Shown: piece by piece, positions 1 to 6,814 of the stretch
How the letters are laid out: the number at the start of each line of letters is the position of its first letter
How positions within the stretch are numbered: the first letter of the stretch is position 1
Assembly: GCA_937897645.1 (NCBI GenBank)
Contig: CALCNV010000052.1
Span: 1 to 21,487 of the forward strand
Direction of reading: 5' to 3'
Source: an uncultured Lysobacteraceae bacterium
GTDB lineage: Bacteria > Pseudomonadota > Gammaproteobacteria > Xanthomonadales > Xanthomonadaceae
Length of the DNA stretch: 21,487 nucleotides
The notes under the pieces: generated by a model
The model's database searches: none
Told to the model about the DNA's origin: nothing
What the model saw: the letters and a program-made list of their open reading frames with translations, nothing else
Position numbers and translations under genes: made by a program

Positions 1-2
1 AA

Positions 3-29
3 GCCCGCCGCCCGCCGCCCGCCGCCCGC
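3..29. repeat. Heptanucleotide tandem repeat (GCCCGCC)
   Basis: About four head-to-tail copies of the 7-mer GCCCGCC lie at the very left edge, so the array may continue outside the window. A 7-bp unit would shift a reading frame when copies are gained or lost, but no gene is seen to contain it here. Bases 31 to 153 hold no other feature I can support. Confidence 0.8.
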
Positions 30-153
30 AAGATCACGACGTTGCATCCGGTGGACCAAGGCCCACCCCACGGAATGCGATACCTTATTGCCCGTCCATG
101 TCCGATGCAGCAGGCATGGCGATGGAAGCAACCGACGTGATCCGGAGCGCGCA

Positions 154-624
154 ATGACAATGGAAGGCGAAGACGTGGCGACTAAATCCGCGCGCGGGCA
201 GGGCAGCAGGGTGGCGCAGTTTTTCCAGGCGGCCAGCTACCTGCAGTATCCCTTCATGCTGGTTGCGCTGGGCTACACGCTGGTCCCGTATTTCACCGGC
301 TTCGATACCTTTTGGCCCTCGGTCAACAAGGCCCTGATCTTCGCCGGGTTGGGAATCAGCTTTTCTACCCTGCAGGACACCAGCAAGACCCAGAACAATT
401 TCTCGAAGAAGATCTGGCAGGATCCGAAGAAAGGACAGCGCGCCTTGATCCTGATCGCGCTGACTGCCTTGGCGCTGTTGTGCTTCGGCATGTACGGATT
501 CCTGACGGCACGCGAAGGCATTGCCAAGGAAGTCGGTTTCGGCATCCTGATGCTGGGCATCAGCTACATCGGCCTGCTCAAGAGCGCCATCGAAATGCAT
601 GAGCGCCATCGGATTGATGCTTAG
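154..624 (+). CDS. Small four-helix membrane protein of unknown function
   Basis: This encodes 156 residues that I do not recognise as a named family. Four hydrophobic segments are visible, at roughly residues 29-49, 55-75, 96-118 and 124-146, so it is most likely an inner-membrane protein with a short basic loop (around residues 80-95, rich in Lys and Gln) between helices 2 and 3. The ATG at 154 was chosen because a GGAG sits 7 bases upstream at 144-147; the frame stays open back to a TTG at 88, but that extension lacks a ribosome site and is Arg/His-rich, unlike the rest. It stands alone, 139 bases before msrA, with no terminator seen between. A hypothetical membrane protein is the safest name. 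Confidence 0.75.
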   Translation: MTMEGEDVATKSARGQGSRVAQFFQAASYLQYPFMLVALGYTLVPYFTGFDTFWPSVNKALIFAGLGISFSTLQDTSKTQNNFSKKIWQDPKKGQRALILIALTALALLCFGMYGFLTAREGIAKEVGFGILMLGISYIGLLKSAIEMHERHRIDA

Positions 625-763
625 GCGCGGGTGTCGGCCAGGGGATCCTCACTTCCAGCAACACATGCTGCAGGGATAATTGGCCCACGGCTGCATCGGC
701 ACGCTTATTGGAAGCGGCGGCTAATGCCCCCATCGTCCTGAACACCCCACAAGGAATCCCGAC

Positions 764-1300
764 ATGAGCGAACACGACCGCGTCACCCCCACGCCAGCCG
801 GCAACGGACCGGCTACCGAGGTCGCCACCCTGGCCGGTGGCTGTTTCTGGGGCGTCGAGGAAATCCTGCGCGCCGTACCAGGCGTCATTGATACCGACGT
901 GGGTTACACCGGCGGCTGGCTGGAAAATCCCACTTACGACGACACCCACGACAGCAAGTCAGGTCATGCCGAAGCAATCCGGATCACGTTCGATCCGTCG
1001 GTGCTGAGCTATGAAGATCTGCTGGAAAGCTGGTTCTTCAAACTGCATGACCCGACCACGCTCAACCGCCAGGGCAACGACATCGGAACCCAGTACCGCT
1101 CGGCGCTGTTCCCGCACTCGCCGGAGCAGAAGGCGACGGCCGAAGCAGTGATTGCGCGCGTGGATTCCTCCGGCAAATGGAAGCAGCCGATCACCACCTC
1201 GATCGAGCCGGAAGCCACCTGGTACAGCGCCGAGTCCTACCACCAGGATTACCTGCGCAAGCACCCGGGTGGATACAGCTGCCACTTCATGCGCGATTGA
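764..1300 (+). CDS. msrA: Peptide methionine sulfoxide reductase MsrA
   Basis: MsrA reduces the S-epimer of methionine sulfoxide in oxidised proteins back to methionine, using thioredoxin. The 178-residue product carries the catalytic motif GGCFWGVEE with the nucleophilic Cys27, the GYTGG and GHAEAI stretches typical of the family, the QYRS segment, and YHQDYL before a C-terminal GGYSCH in which Cys173 is a good candidate resolving cysteine. The start at 764 has an AAGGAA ribosome site at 751-755. There is no signal peptide, so it is cytoplasmic. It is a single MsrA domain with no MsrB fusion. It appears monocistronic, followed at once by a REP palindrome. Its neighbour in function may be the Zn reductase on the opposite strand, since both deal with oxidative damage products. 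Confidence 0.97.
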   Translation: MSEHDRVTPTPAGNGPATEVATLAGGCFWGVEEILRAVPGVIDTDVGYTGGWLENPTYDDTHDSKSGHAEAIRITFDPSVLSYEDLLESWFFKLHDPTTLNRQGNDIGTQYRSALFPHSPEQKATAEAVIARVDSSGKWKQPITTSIEPEATWYSAESYHQDYLRKHPGGYSCHFMRD

Positions 1301-1307
1301 ATCGCTG

Positions 1308-1334
1308 TGCAGATCCGAGCAAGCTCGGATCTAC
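1308..1334 (-). repeat. GTAG-headed REP palindrome (SMAG-like), single copy
   Basis: A palindrome with 10-base arms (AGATCCGAGC / GCTCGGATCT) around an AA loop is bounded by CTAC at its right end, so it reads as a GTAG-headed REP on the minus strand. It lies 10 bases after the msrA stop and could stabilise or end that transcript. It differs from the element at 13894 by paired changes that preserve the stem. Confidence 0.8.
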
Positions 1335-1387
1335 GAGCGGCAAGAGCAAGAGCACCCCTCCTCCTCAGCCGCTAGCCCCGGCATCGA

Positions 1388-1412
1388 TCTCCCCTGCTTT
1401 GCAAGGGAGGAG
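1388..1412. repeat. GC-rich hairpin repeat, family 2 (copy 1)
   Basis: The stem CTCCCCTGC / GCAAGGGAG, closed by a TTT loop, matches the reverse complement of the hairpin at 6630-6654 almost base for base. It sits between the convergent 3' ends of msrA and the aldehyde reductase gene, so it may serve both as a transcription or RNA-decay barrier, though it has no T-tract on either side. Confidence 0.65.
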
Positions 1413-1421
1413 GCCATGAAG

Positions 1422-2435
1422 CTAGAAATCCGCATCCAGCACGATGCGGTAGCGCGCCTTGCCGGCACGCAGGTGGTCCATCGCCTCGTTGACGCGGCTC
1501 ATGGGGAAATGTTCCGTCTGCGGCGTGACCTGGTGGCGTGCCGCGAAGTCCAGCATCGAATCGATGGCCGCGCGCGAACCGGTGGGTGAACCCGAAACTG
1601 CCTTCTGCCCCATCAACAGCGTGAACACCGGCACCGGGATCGGTTCCAGCACCGCGCCCACCACGTGCAACCTGCCGTTGGGCGCCAGCGCCGCCAGCAG
1701 TGCGTCCCAGTCCAGTGGCACGTTCACGGTGTCGATGATCAAGTCCAGCGTGCCTGCAATGGCGGCAATCGCCTTGGAATCGCGGCTCGACACCACGCGG
1801 TGCGCACCGAACGCGCGCGCTTCCTCGATCTTCGAATCACTGGACGTGAATGCCGTGACTTCGCAGCCCCAGGCCTTGCAGAACTTCAGCGCCATGTGGC
1901 CCAGGCCGCCGATGCCGATCACGCCGACGCGCGAAGTGGGTGAAATATTCAATTCGCGCAGCGGTGCGAACACGGTGATGCCGCCGCACAACAAGGGACC
2001 GCTTTCGCGCGCATCCAGGCCTTCCGGAATCTGCATCGCCCACACCCAGTGCGCACGCACGCGGTCGGCGAATGCGCCGTGGCGACCAAACAGCGTCGGT
2101 TGCAGCTTCGCGCACAGGTTGTGGTCGCCGTCCAGGCATTGCTTGCAGTGCATGCAGCTGCCCGCATTCCAGCCCAGGCCGACGTATTGGCCCAAGGTGA
2201 CGCCCTTGGCCTGCGGCCCCATCGCCACCACGCGGCCTACGGCTTCGTGACCTGGCACGAATGGATAACGGGTCTGTCCCCATTCGTTGTCCAGCATCGA
2301 CAGGTCGGAGTGGCAGACGCCGCAATGCTCGACCGCGATTTCCACTTCTTCATCGCCGAGTGGGCCCGGATCGTATTCGAAGGGTTCCAGCGCTGCGCCG
2401 GCGGACGGTGCTGCCCAGGCTTTGATCATCGACAT
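1422..2435 (-). CDS. ahr: NADPH-dependent zinc aldehyde reductase, Ahr/YjgB type
   Basis: A medium-chain zinc alcohol dehydrogenase of 337 residues, best matching the Ahr (YjgB)/YahK branch that reduces a wide range of aldehydes to alcohols with NADPH. Visible features are the catalytic zinc ligands Cys41 (GVCHSD), His63-Glu64 (PGHEAVG) and Cys150, the structural zinc cysteines 94, 97, 100 and 108, and the Rossmann turn GIGGLG at 174-179. All metal ligands are intact. The start at 2435 (MSMIKAW) has only a weak upstream site; the ATG at 2429 is an alternative. It lies 79 bases downstream of a small secreted-protein gene on the same strand and may share its transcript. Its position beside the LysR gene recalls mexS next to mexT, though MexS is a different branch of the same superfamily. 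The precise substrate is not readable. Confidence 0.9.
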   Translation of the reverse strand: MSMIKAWAAPSAGAALEPFEYDPGPLGDEEVEIAVEHCGVCHSDLSMLDNEWGQTRYPFVPGHEAVGRVVAMGPQAKGVTLGQYVGLGWNAGSCMHCKQCLDGDHNLCAKLQPTLFGRHGAFADRVRAHWVWAMQIPEGLDARESGPLLCGGITVFAPLRELNISPTSRVGVIGIGGLGHMALKFCKAWGCEVTAFTSSDSKIEEARAFGAHRVVSSRDSKAIAAIAGTLDLIIDTVNVPLDWDALLAALAPNGRLHVVGAVLEPIPVPVFTLLMGQKAVSGSPTGSRAAIDSMLDFAARHQVTPQTEHFPMSRVNEAMDHLRAGKARYRIVLDADF

Positions 2436-2514
2436 CGGTGTGCTCTGGTTCCAAGGGATAGCGGATGGTGCGCCATGCCTACAAGTGGCGCAATCTCGCC
2501 GACGCCGGGAGGCG

Positions 2515-3000
2515 TCAATTGATGAGGTACACGCGTGGGCGCGGCATGTCTTCGTTGATCTGGAAGAACCAGCGGCCGGCGATACCGGGAACCACGATGA
2601 TCTCCGGCGAATCCACGGGCGTACGCAGCTTGCCGGCGCCTTTCAGTACTTTCCATTGCTGGCCGTTTTCAAGTTCGAACACAGTGCCCGGTTCCCAACT
2701 GCTGGCCGTGCCCTTCAGGCGGCTCTTGATCGGCTGGTCGTTCAAGCCGATGAAGGAAGCGCGGCTGCGCTGCTGATCCACGATGGGTGCGCTGGCCTGC
2801 GCTGCTTCCACGGTTTTGACCAGGTCCTGCTGCAGGAGTTGGTTCAACAGCTTCAACTGTTTGGCCGACAAAGTGTCCAGGCCAGTCGCATGCATCTGCT
2901 CGGCGGTGAAGCGTTCTTCCAAGGCGATGTAGGCTTGGCTGGCCATCGCCGTAAACAGCACCAGTGAAAGCACGAGGGCCAAAGCCGCCTTGATGAACAT
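2515..3000 (-). CDS. Signal-anchored small protein of unknown function
   Basis: The 161-residue product opens with MFIKAALALVLSLVLF, a strong N-terminal hydrophobic segment followed by MASQA, so it is exported or anchored by a single helix, facing the periplasm. Residues about 30-70 are Gln/Leu-rich and probably helical (LSAKQLKLLNQLLQQDL); the C-terminal half looks like a compact beta domain with a WEPGTVFELENGQQW stretch and ends in RVYLIN. I do not recognise a named family. The ATG at 3000 was preferred over the longer frame from 3030 because GGAG lies 9 bases upstream and the extra ten residues would bury the signal sequence. No catalytic motif is visible. It is the first gene of the pair with the aldehyde reductase. 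Confidence 0.75.
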   Translation of the reverse strand: MFIKAALALVLSLVLFTAMASQAYIALEERFTAEQMHATGLDTLSAKQLKLLNQLLQQDLVKTVEAAQASAPIVDQQRSRASFIGLNDQPIKSRLKGTASSWEPGTVFELENGQQWKVLKGAGKLRTPVDSPEIIVVPGIAGRWFFQINEDMPRPRVYLIN

Positions 3001-3168
3001 GCCGCCATCTCCGGCCGGCAGTACCGGCATTACGAACAGGCAACAAGTTTGAGACGGTTTTGTTTCAGCTTCGTGTCATGGACGGGCGCGCGTGACCGGG
3101 ACTGACCAAGAAGCCGCGTTTGATCGCCATGGCGCAAGCAGAAACCCGCTGCGGTGCTGGCGGCTGGG

Positions 3169-3186
3169 TCCCGGCGTTCGCCGGGA
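3169..3186. repeat. Hairpin TCCCGGC-GTTC-GCCGGGA, dispersed intergenic repeat type
   Basis: A perfect 7-bp stem with a GTTC loop, flanked by CTGGG on the left and TGACGA on the right, is the form of a widespread proteobacterial intergenic repeat (CCCGGC..GCCGGGATGACG). It falls in the 3' region of the lysR gene, 67 bases beyond its stop, where it could act as an RNA 3'-end or REP-like element. No T-tract follows on either strand. Confidence 0.6.
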
Positions 3187-3252
3187 TGACGACTCCACGG
3201 TCACGGGGTGTCGGTCAACCAGGCGCTGCAATCGCAGCGCCTGGCAGTGCAA

Positions 3253-4278
3253 TCAGGAAGTCACTGCTTCTTCCAGGATGCGCAGGCCCACCGCTGCGGT
3301 TTCCTCGGCCTCGCGTTCCTGTTCCTGCGCGTGCTTGGCTTCCTTTGCCATCATCAGCGGGCAGTGCGCGCTCATGTAGTCGATTTCCAGGTTCAGGTGT
3401 TCCAGCAGGAAATCCACGAAGGCGCGCACCTTGGGTGACTGCGTGTGGCCGCGCGGGAACACTGCGTTCAATTCGTACTCGCCGCCGATCCAGCCGGCCA
3501 GCACGCGTTGCACCACGCCCATTTCCACGAACGGCTTGACCATCACGTCGGCGGCGATCATCACGCCTTCGCCGCAGAGCAGGGCACCCTTCAGCGCGGC
3601 GGGATCGTTGGCGACGAGGATCGGATTGACCACGAACTCCTGGCTTCCGCCACCGTCGTTCAAGCTCCACTGATAGCTGTTGCCATGGCGGTGCTTGGGC
3701 ATGGCCATGACCCGGTGGTGCTGCAGGTCGTTGGGATGCAGGGGCTCGCCGTGCTTGGCCACGTAGCTGGTCGCTGCGTACACCTGCGTGCGCAGCGTGC
3801 CGAGTCGACGTGCGACCAGGTTGGAGTCAGGCAGGTTGCCGATGCGCAGGGCGACGTCGATTTCTCCGCCGATCAAATCCAAAGGTTCGTCACTGAGCAT
3901 CATCTCGATGCGCACTTCCGGGTGGCGTGCATGGAATTCGCCCAGCAGCGGCGCGATCTTGTCGATGCCGATGGAATAGGGCGCGGTGAACTTCAACCAG
4001 CCGCGCGGGCCGGCATGCAACTGGCTGACCGCGCTCTCGGCCTCGGTGAGTTCGCGCGCTATGCGTTGGCAATGTTCGTAATACACGTTGCCGGCTTCGG
4101 TCAGGCCCAGGCGGCGCGTGGTCCGATGCAGCAGCTGTGCGCCCAGGCGGGTTTCGAGGTCCTGCACCTTCCTGCTGACCGTGGTCTTGGGAAGTCGCAA
4201 TGACTTGGCCGCGGCGATGAAGCTGCCGTGCTCGACCACCTTGACGAAGATCAGGGTGTCGTTGAGATCGTGGCTCAT
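3253..4278 (-). CDS. LysR-family transcriptional regulator (CrgA-like branch)
   Basis: A 341-residue LysR-type regulator. Residues 1-60 form the winged helix-turn-helix (FIAAAKSLRLPKTTVSRKV, then LETRLGAQLLHRTTRRLGLT), followed by a linker helix and a periplasmic-binding-protein-like effector domain (about 90-300). The LPKTTVSRKV recognition helix is typical of the CrgA/AaeR-like branch. The ATG at 4278 has GGAG 8 bases upstream. The protein is longer than the usual 300 residues: from about residue 305 there is a charged tail with His/Cys/Met (MSAHCPLMMAKEAKHAQEQ) and many Glu. It is divergent from the efflux operon at 4420, the usual arrangement for a LysR protein and its target, so it is likely the local regulator, as MexT is for mexEF-oprN. 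The inducer is unknown. Confidence 0.93.
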   Translation of the reverse strand: MSHDLNDTLIFVKVVEHGSFIAAAKSLRLPKTTVSRKVQDLETRLGAQLLHRTTRRLGLTEAGNVYYEHCQRIARELTEAESAVSQLHAGPRGWLKFTAPYSIGIDKIAPLLGEFHARHPEVRIEMMLSDEPLDLIGGEIDVALRIGNLPDSNLVARRLGTLRTQVYAATSYVAKHGEPLHPNDLQHHRVMAMPKHRHGNSYQWSLNDGGGSQEFVVNPILVANDPAALKGALLCGEGVMIAADVMVKPFVEMGVVQRVLAGWIGGEYELNAVFPRGHTQSPKVRAFVDFLLEHLNLEIDYMSAHCPLMMAKEAKHAQEQEREAEETAAVGLRILEEAVTS

Positions 4279-4336
4279 GGTGGGCTCCGGAGTGTCGAGG
4301 GCAGGGGGAGGGAAAGAATTGGACCGCTGACGGGAT

Positions 4337-4376
4337 GATTATTCCCTTTAATCCAGACTAATCAAGTCCTGATTAG
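4337..4376. promoter_or_regulatory. Putative LysR operator with four GATTA/TAATC half-sites and lysR promoter
   Basis: Four 5-base half-sites occur in the order GATTA (4337), TAATC (4349), TAATC (4359), GATTA (4371), with spacers of 7, 5 and 7 bases. The right pair forms a perfect inverted repeat, CTAATCA-AGTCC-TGATTAG (4358-4376). On the minus strand a promoter for lysR can be read inside the same stretch: TTGATT (complement of 4360-4365), 16 bases, then AATAAT (complement of 4338-4343). In the plus direction only a poor TATCTT at 4382-4387 is seen, without a good -35, consistent with an activator-dependent operon promoter. Binding by the LysR protein is inference. Confidence 0.6.
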
Positions 4377-4419
4377 GGGTCTATCTTCACCGCCTGCCCC
4401 AAGCAACCGGTCCTCCCCC

Positions 4420-4647
4420 ATGTCCTTCTTCCACTTCCTGCGTCCCAAGCCTCTGCTCGAAATCACCGAGGAGGCAACGCTTTCAGAGCTGCGCAGCCTC
4501 ACCGATCGCCTGTCCAGCGCGGGTTTCCGCGAGTTCACCACACCGCATCGCACCCAGGGTGGCGGTGGCGTGCGCCTGGTCAGCAAGGGCAAGGGCTCAA
4601 TAGCCGGAATCGGGATTATCCCGTTGGCGGGAGTAAAAGTCCCATGA
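4420..4647 (+). CDS. Small hypothetical protein at the head of the efflux operon
   Basis: A 75-residue ORF starting MSFFHFLRPK, with a central helical Glu/Leu/Arg segment (about 14-35) and a Gly-rich part (GGGGVRL) before a small hydrophobic C-terminus. I do not recognise a family. Support for it being real is its position as first gene, the G/C-rich third codon positions in the first two thirds, and its stop overlapping the next start (ATGA at 4644-4647). Against it: no clear ribosome site precedes 4420 (the upstream bases are pyrimidine-rich), and the last 15 codons use AT-ending codons unlike the neighbours. It may be a short leader peptide that couples translation to the next gene. Confidence 0.5.
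   Translation: MSFFHFLRPKPLLEITEEATLSELRSLTDRLSSAGFREFTTPHRTQGGGGVRLVSKGKGSIAGIGIIPLAGVKVP
4611..4623. promoter_or_regulatory. Perfect 13-base palindrome CGGGAT-T-ATCCCG before the SDR start
   Basis: This perfect inverted repeat lies at the end of the small ORF, 20 bases ahead of the next start codon, just before the GGGAG ribosome site (4629-4633). A second small inverted repeat, TCCCA-TGAG-TGGGA (4640-4653), surrounds the start codon itself. They could form an RNA structure at the coupling point, or be a second operator; compare CGGGAT and TCCC flanking the half-site at 4331-4346. Function is unproven. Confidence 0.35.
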
Positions 4648-5417
4648 GTGGGATATTGAACCCCGAGGTCCTGGTGCTCGGCGCCGGTGGCACGGTGGGG
4701 TTTGGCGTAGTCGGTGCGCTGTTGGAAGCCGGCAGCCCGGTACTCGCCCTCGGTCGCGACGGCATGCGCATGCAGGCGCTGGCCGAACATTTCGCCGACG
4801 AACCCGCGCTGGAACTGATGACCTCCGACTGCATCAGCACCGATGCGGCGGCGGCGAACCTGGTGACACAGTTGCGCACGCGCAAGCGCCCGCTGCGCGC
4901 GGTGTTCGCCAGCCTGGCCAGCCCGCTGGAAAGCGGACGCCTGCTGGATCGCCCGGCTGAATTCCTCGGCGAGAAATTGCAACTCGACCTGGTTCCGCAT
5001 TTGGCGGCGGCGCGCCACCTGATTCCGCTGCTGGCCGAACACGACGGCACTGCCAATTACATCCTGATCGGTGGCCCGCATGCAGAACGTGGCTGGGCGG
5101 GTTACGGACATGCCTCGATCACTGCGGCCGCGCTGCGCATGCTGGCCAACGTGCTGCACGAGGAAGCCCATGCGCTGGGCGTGCGCGTGCAGATGCTGGC
5201 CGTTTCCCAGCCCGTGTGCACGCCCGAAAACGCGCGCAATGCGTGCAGCGAATGGCCGAGTGCATTGGCGGTGGGTCGCCATGCGGTGTCGCTGCTGACC
5301 GACAAGCGTCGCGCGAATGCCGTGGTGCCTTTCGATGCCGGTCGCGCGCTGGTGCCGCCGCAGCCCTTGTTCAACGAATTTTCCCTTCCCCTTTCCCATT
5401 TCGAGATCACCCCATGA
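4644..5417 (+). CDS. Degenerate short-chain dehydrogenase/reductase-like protein
   Basis: A 257-residue SDR-fold protein. The N-terminal beta-strand and dinucleotide turn VLVLGAGGTVG (Gly13, Gly15, Gly16, Gly19) is present, as is a helix in the right place for the active-site region, but the YxxxK signature is broken: Tyr154 is followed by GHAS, so the catalytic lysine is Ser158. No NNAG motif is seen either. It may therefore bind a nucleotide as a sensor or use a changed chemistry rather than act as a standard dehydrogenase. The start overlaps the stop of the small ORF (ATGA), and its own stop overlaps the adaptor start at 5414, so it is translationally coupled on both sides in the efflux operon. 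Confidence 0.8.
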   Translation: MSGILNPEVLVLGAGGTVGFGVVGALLEAGSPVLALGRDGMRMQALAEHFADEPALELMTSDCISTDAAAANLVTQLRTRKRPLRAVFASLASPLESGRLLDRPAEFLGEKLQLDLVPHLAAARHLIPLLAEHDGTANYILIGGPHAERGWAGYGHASITAAALRMLANVLHEEAHALGVRVQMLAVSQPVCTPENARNACSEWPSALAVGRHAVSLLTDKRRANAVVPFDAGRALVPPQPLFNEFSLPLSHFEITP

Positions 5418-6616
5418 ACCCTCTCTCCTATATTTCGGCGCGTACGCGTCGTACCACTGCCTTGGGTGTGATGCTGGCGCTGTCCGTCGCCGTCATGGCC
5501 GGTTGCAGTGGCCAGGCCAGCGAAAACGCACAGATGCCGCCGCCTGCGGTCAGCGCCGCACCGGTGCTGCTGAAGCAGATCAGCCAGTGGGATGACTTCA
5601 GTGGCCGCGTGGAAGCGGTGGAAAGCGTGGACCTGCGTCCGCGGGTCTCCGGCTACATCGACCGCGTGAACTACACGGAAGGCCAGGAAGTACGCAAAGG
5701 CGACGTGCTGTTCACCATCGATTCGCGCAGCTACCGTGCTGAACTGGCCCGCGCCCAGGCTGATCTCGCCCGCGCGCGCAGCCAGGCCGACCTGGGCCGC
5801 AGTGAAGCGGCACGGGCGAAGAAGCTGTCCGACCTGCAGGCCATTTCCACCGAAAGCTACGAGCAGCGCCGTTCCGCCGCTGCTGAAGCGCAAGCCAATG
5901 TCGCGGCCGCGCAGGCGGCCGTGGATGCCGCGCGCTTGAACCTGGAATTCACCCAGGTGCGCGCACCGATCAGTGGTCGTGCCGGTCGCGCGCTGGTCAC
6001 CGCCGGCAACCTGGTCAGTGCGGGTGATGCCGCCAGCGTGCTGACGACGCTGGTGTCGCTGGACAAGATGCACGTGCACTTCGATACCGACGAACGCACC
6101 TTCCTGCATTACGCCGAACTGGCACGCAAGGGCGAGCGTCCCAGCGAGAACGGTGCGGGCGTGCCGGTGCAGGTCGGCCTGGTGGGCGAGCACGGATTCC
6201 CGCACACCGGCGTGGTGGATTTCCTGGACAACCAAGTGGATCCGACCACCGGCACCATCCGCGCCCGCGCGCTGCTGGACAACGCGGATCGCAACTTCAC
6301 GCCTGGCTTGTTCGCCCGTGTACGCGTGCTGGGCAGCGGTGAGTTCAACGCCCTGCTGATCGACGACAAAGCCGTGCTGACCGACCAGGACCGCAAATAC
6401 GTGTACGTGGTTGACGCCAAGGGCACCGCACAACGCAAGGACGTGCAGGTCGGACGCATGGCCGATGGCCTGCGCATCGTTGAAAGCGGATTGGCGAAGA
6501 ATGATCGCGTGATCGTCAGCGGCGTGCAGAAGGTGTTCTTCCCCGGCATGCCGGTGGATGCGAAGGCGGTGGTGATGGGTGCGAAGGAACCTGCGCCTGC
6601 AGTGGCAATGAAGTAG
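5414..6616 (+). CDS. RND efflux periplasmic adaptor lipoprotein (MexE/AcrA type)
   Basis: A 400-residue membrane fusion protein that bridges an RND pump and an outer-membrane channel in the periplasm. The first 30 residues end in the lipobox VMAGC, with Cys31 the likely lipidated residue. Then come the first lipoyl half (VDLRPRVSGYIDRV, GQEVRKGDVLFTID), a long alpha hairpin (about 110-190; ARAQADLARARSQADL), the second lipoyl half (VRAPISGRAGRAL), and the beta-barrel and membrane-proximal domains (DPTTGTIRARALLDN, LTDQDRKYVYVV). The frame is open back to 5216, but the ATG at 5414 is chosen because it begins the signal peptide and overlaps the SDR stop. Partners are the pump at 6815 and the channel at 11540. 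The adaptor-pump spacing of 198 bases is unusually wide because of an inserted repeat. Confidence 0.95.
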   Translation: MNPLSYISARTRRTTALGVMLALSVAVMAGCSGQASENAQMPPPAVSAAPVLLKQISQWDDFSGRVEAVESVDLRPRVSGYIDRVNYTEGQEVRKGDVLFTIDSRSYRAELARAQADLARARSQADLGRSEAARAKKLSDLQAISTESYEQRRSAAAEAQANVAAAQAAVDAARLNLEFTQVRAPISGRAGRALVTAGNLVSAGDAASVLTTLVSLDKMHVHFDTDERTFLHYAELARKGERPSENGAGVPVQVGLVGEHGFPHTGVVDFLDNQVDPTTGTIRARALLDNADRNFTPGLFARVRVLGSGEFNALLIDDKAVLTDQDRKYVYVVDAKGTAQRKDVQVGRMADGLRIVESGLAKNDRVIVSGVQKVFFPGMPVDAKAVVMGAKEPAPAVAMK

Positions 6617-6629
6617 CGGCGACAAAGCC

Positions 6630-6654
6630 CCCTCCCTTGCGAAGCAGGGGAGGG
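6630..6654. repeat. GC-rich hairpin repeat, family 2 (copy 2)
   Basis: The stem CCCTCCCTTGC / GCAGGGGAGGG (one mismatch) with a GAA loop lies 13 bases past the adaptor stop. Together with the next hairpin it forms an inverted pair: GGATGGGG (6653-6660) beside this stem is matched by CCCCATCC (6703-6710) beside the other. This is the layout of a REP doublet. Confidence 0.7.
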
Positions 6655-6720
6655 ATGGGGAGGGGTTGCTTCTTGCACCGAATCTCCAAAGTCAAAAGCT
6701 TCCCCCATCCGCCTTCGGCA

Positions 6721-6744
6721 CCTTCCCCCGCAAGCAGGGGAAGG
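6721..6744. repeat. GC-rich hairpin repeat, family 2 (copy 3, inverted)
   Basis: The stem CCTTCCCCCGC / GCAGGGGAAGG (one mismatch) with an AA loop lies 70 bases before the pump gene. It faces the hairpin at 6630. The doublet inside one operon could lower read-through or protect the adaptor message, making adaptor and pump levels differ. Confidence 0.7.
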
Positions 6745-6814
6745 GTTCGACTTCCTGCATGGCAGGGAGACGGGTTCTCTTTTTTCCAAGATCCAGCAGT
6801 AACAGGAAATCCCC

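Noticed and set aside
3..29. Possible CRISPR or direct-repeat array
   Set aside because: Copies abut with no spacers and the unit is 7 bases, so it is a simple tandem repeat.
3445..4203. 252-codon plus-strand frame opposite lysR
   Set aside because: The minus-strand LysR protein has clear domains throughout, so this is a shadow.
4362..5399. 345-codon minus-strand frame across the lysR/SDR area
   Set aside because: Antisense to the coupled small ORF and SDR; translation is low-complexity in His, Arg and Gln, and would cross the promoter region.
5102..6625. 507-codon open frame on the minus strand
   Set aside because: Antisense to the SDR and adaptor genes; no family features, His/Arg/Gln-rich.
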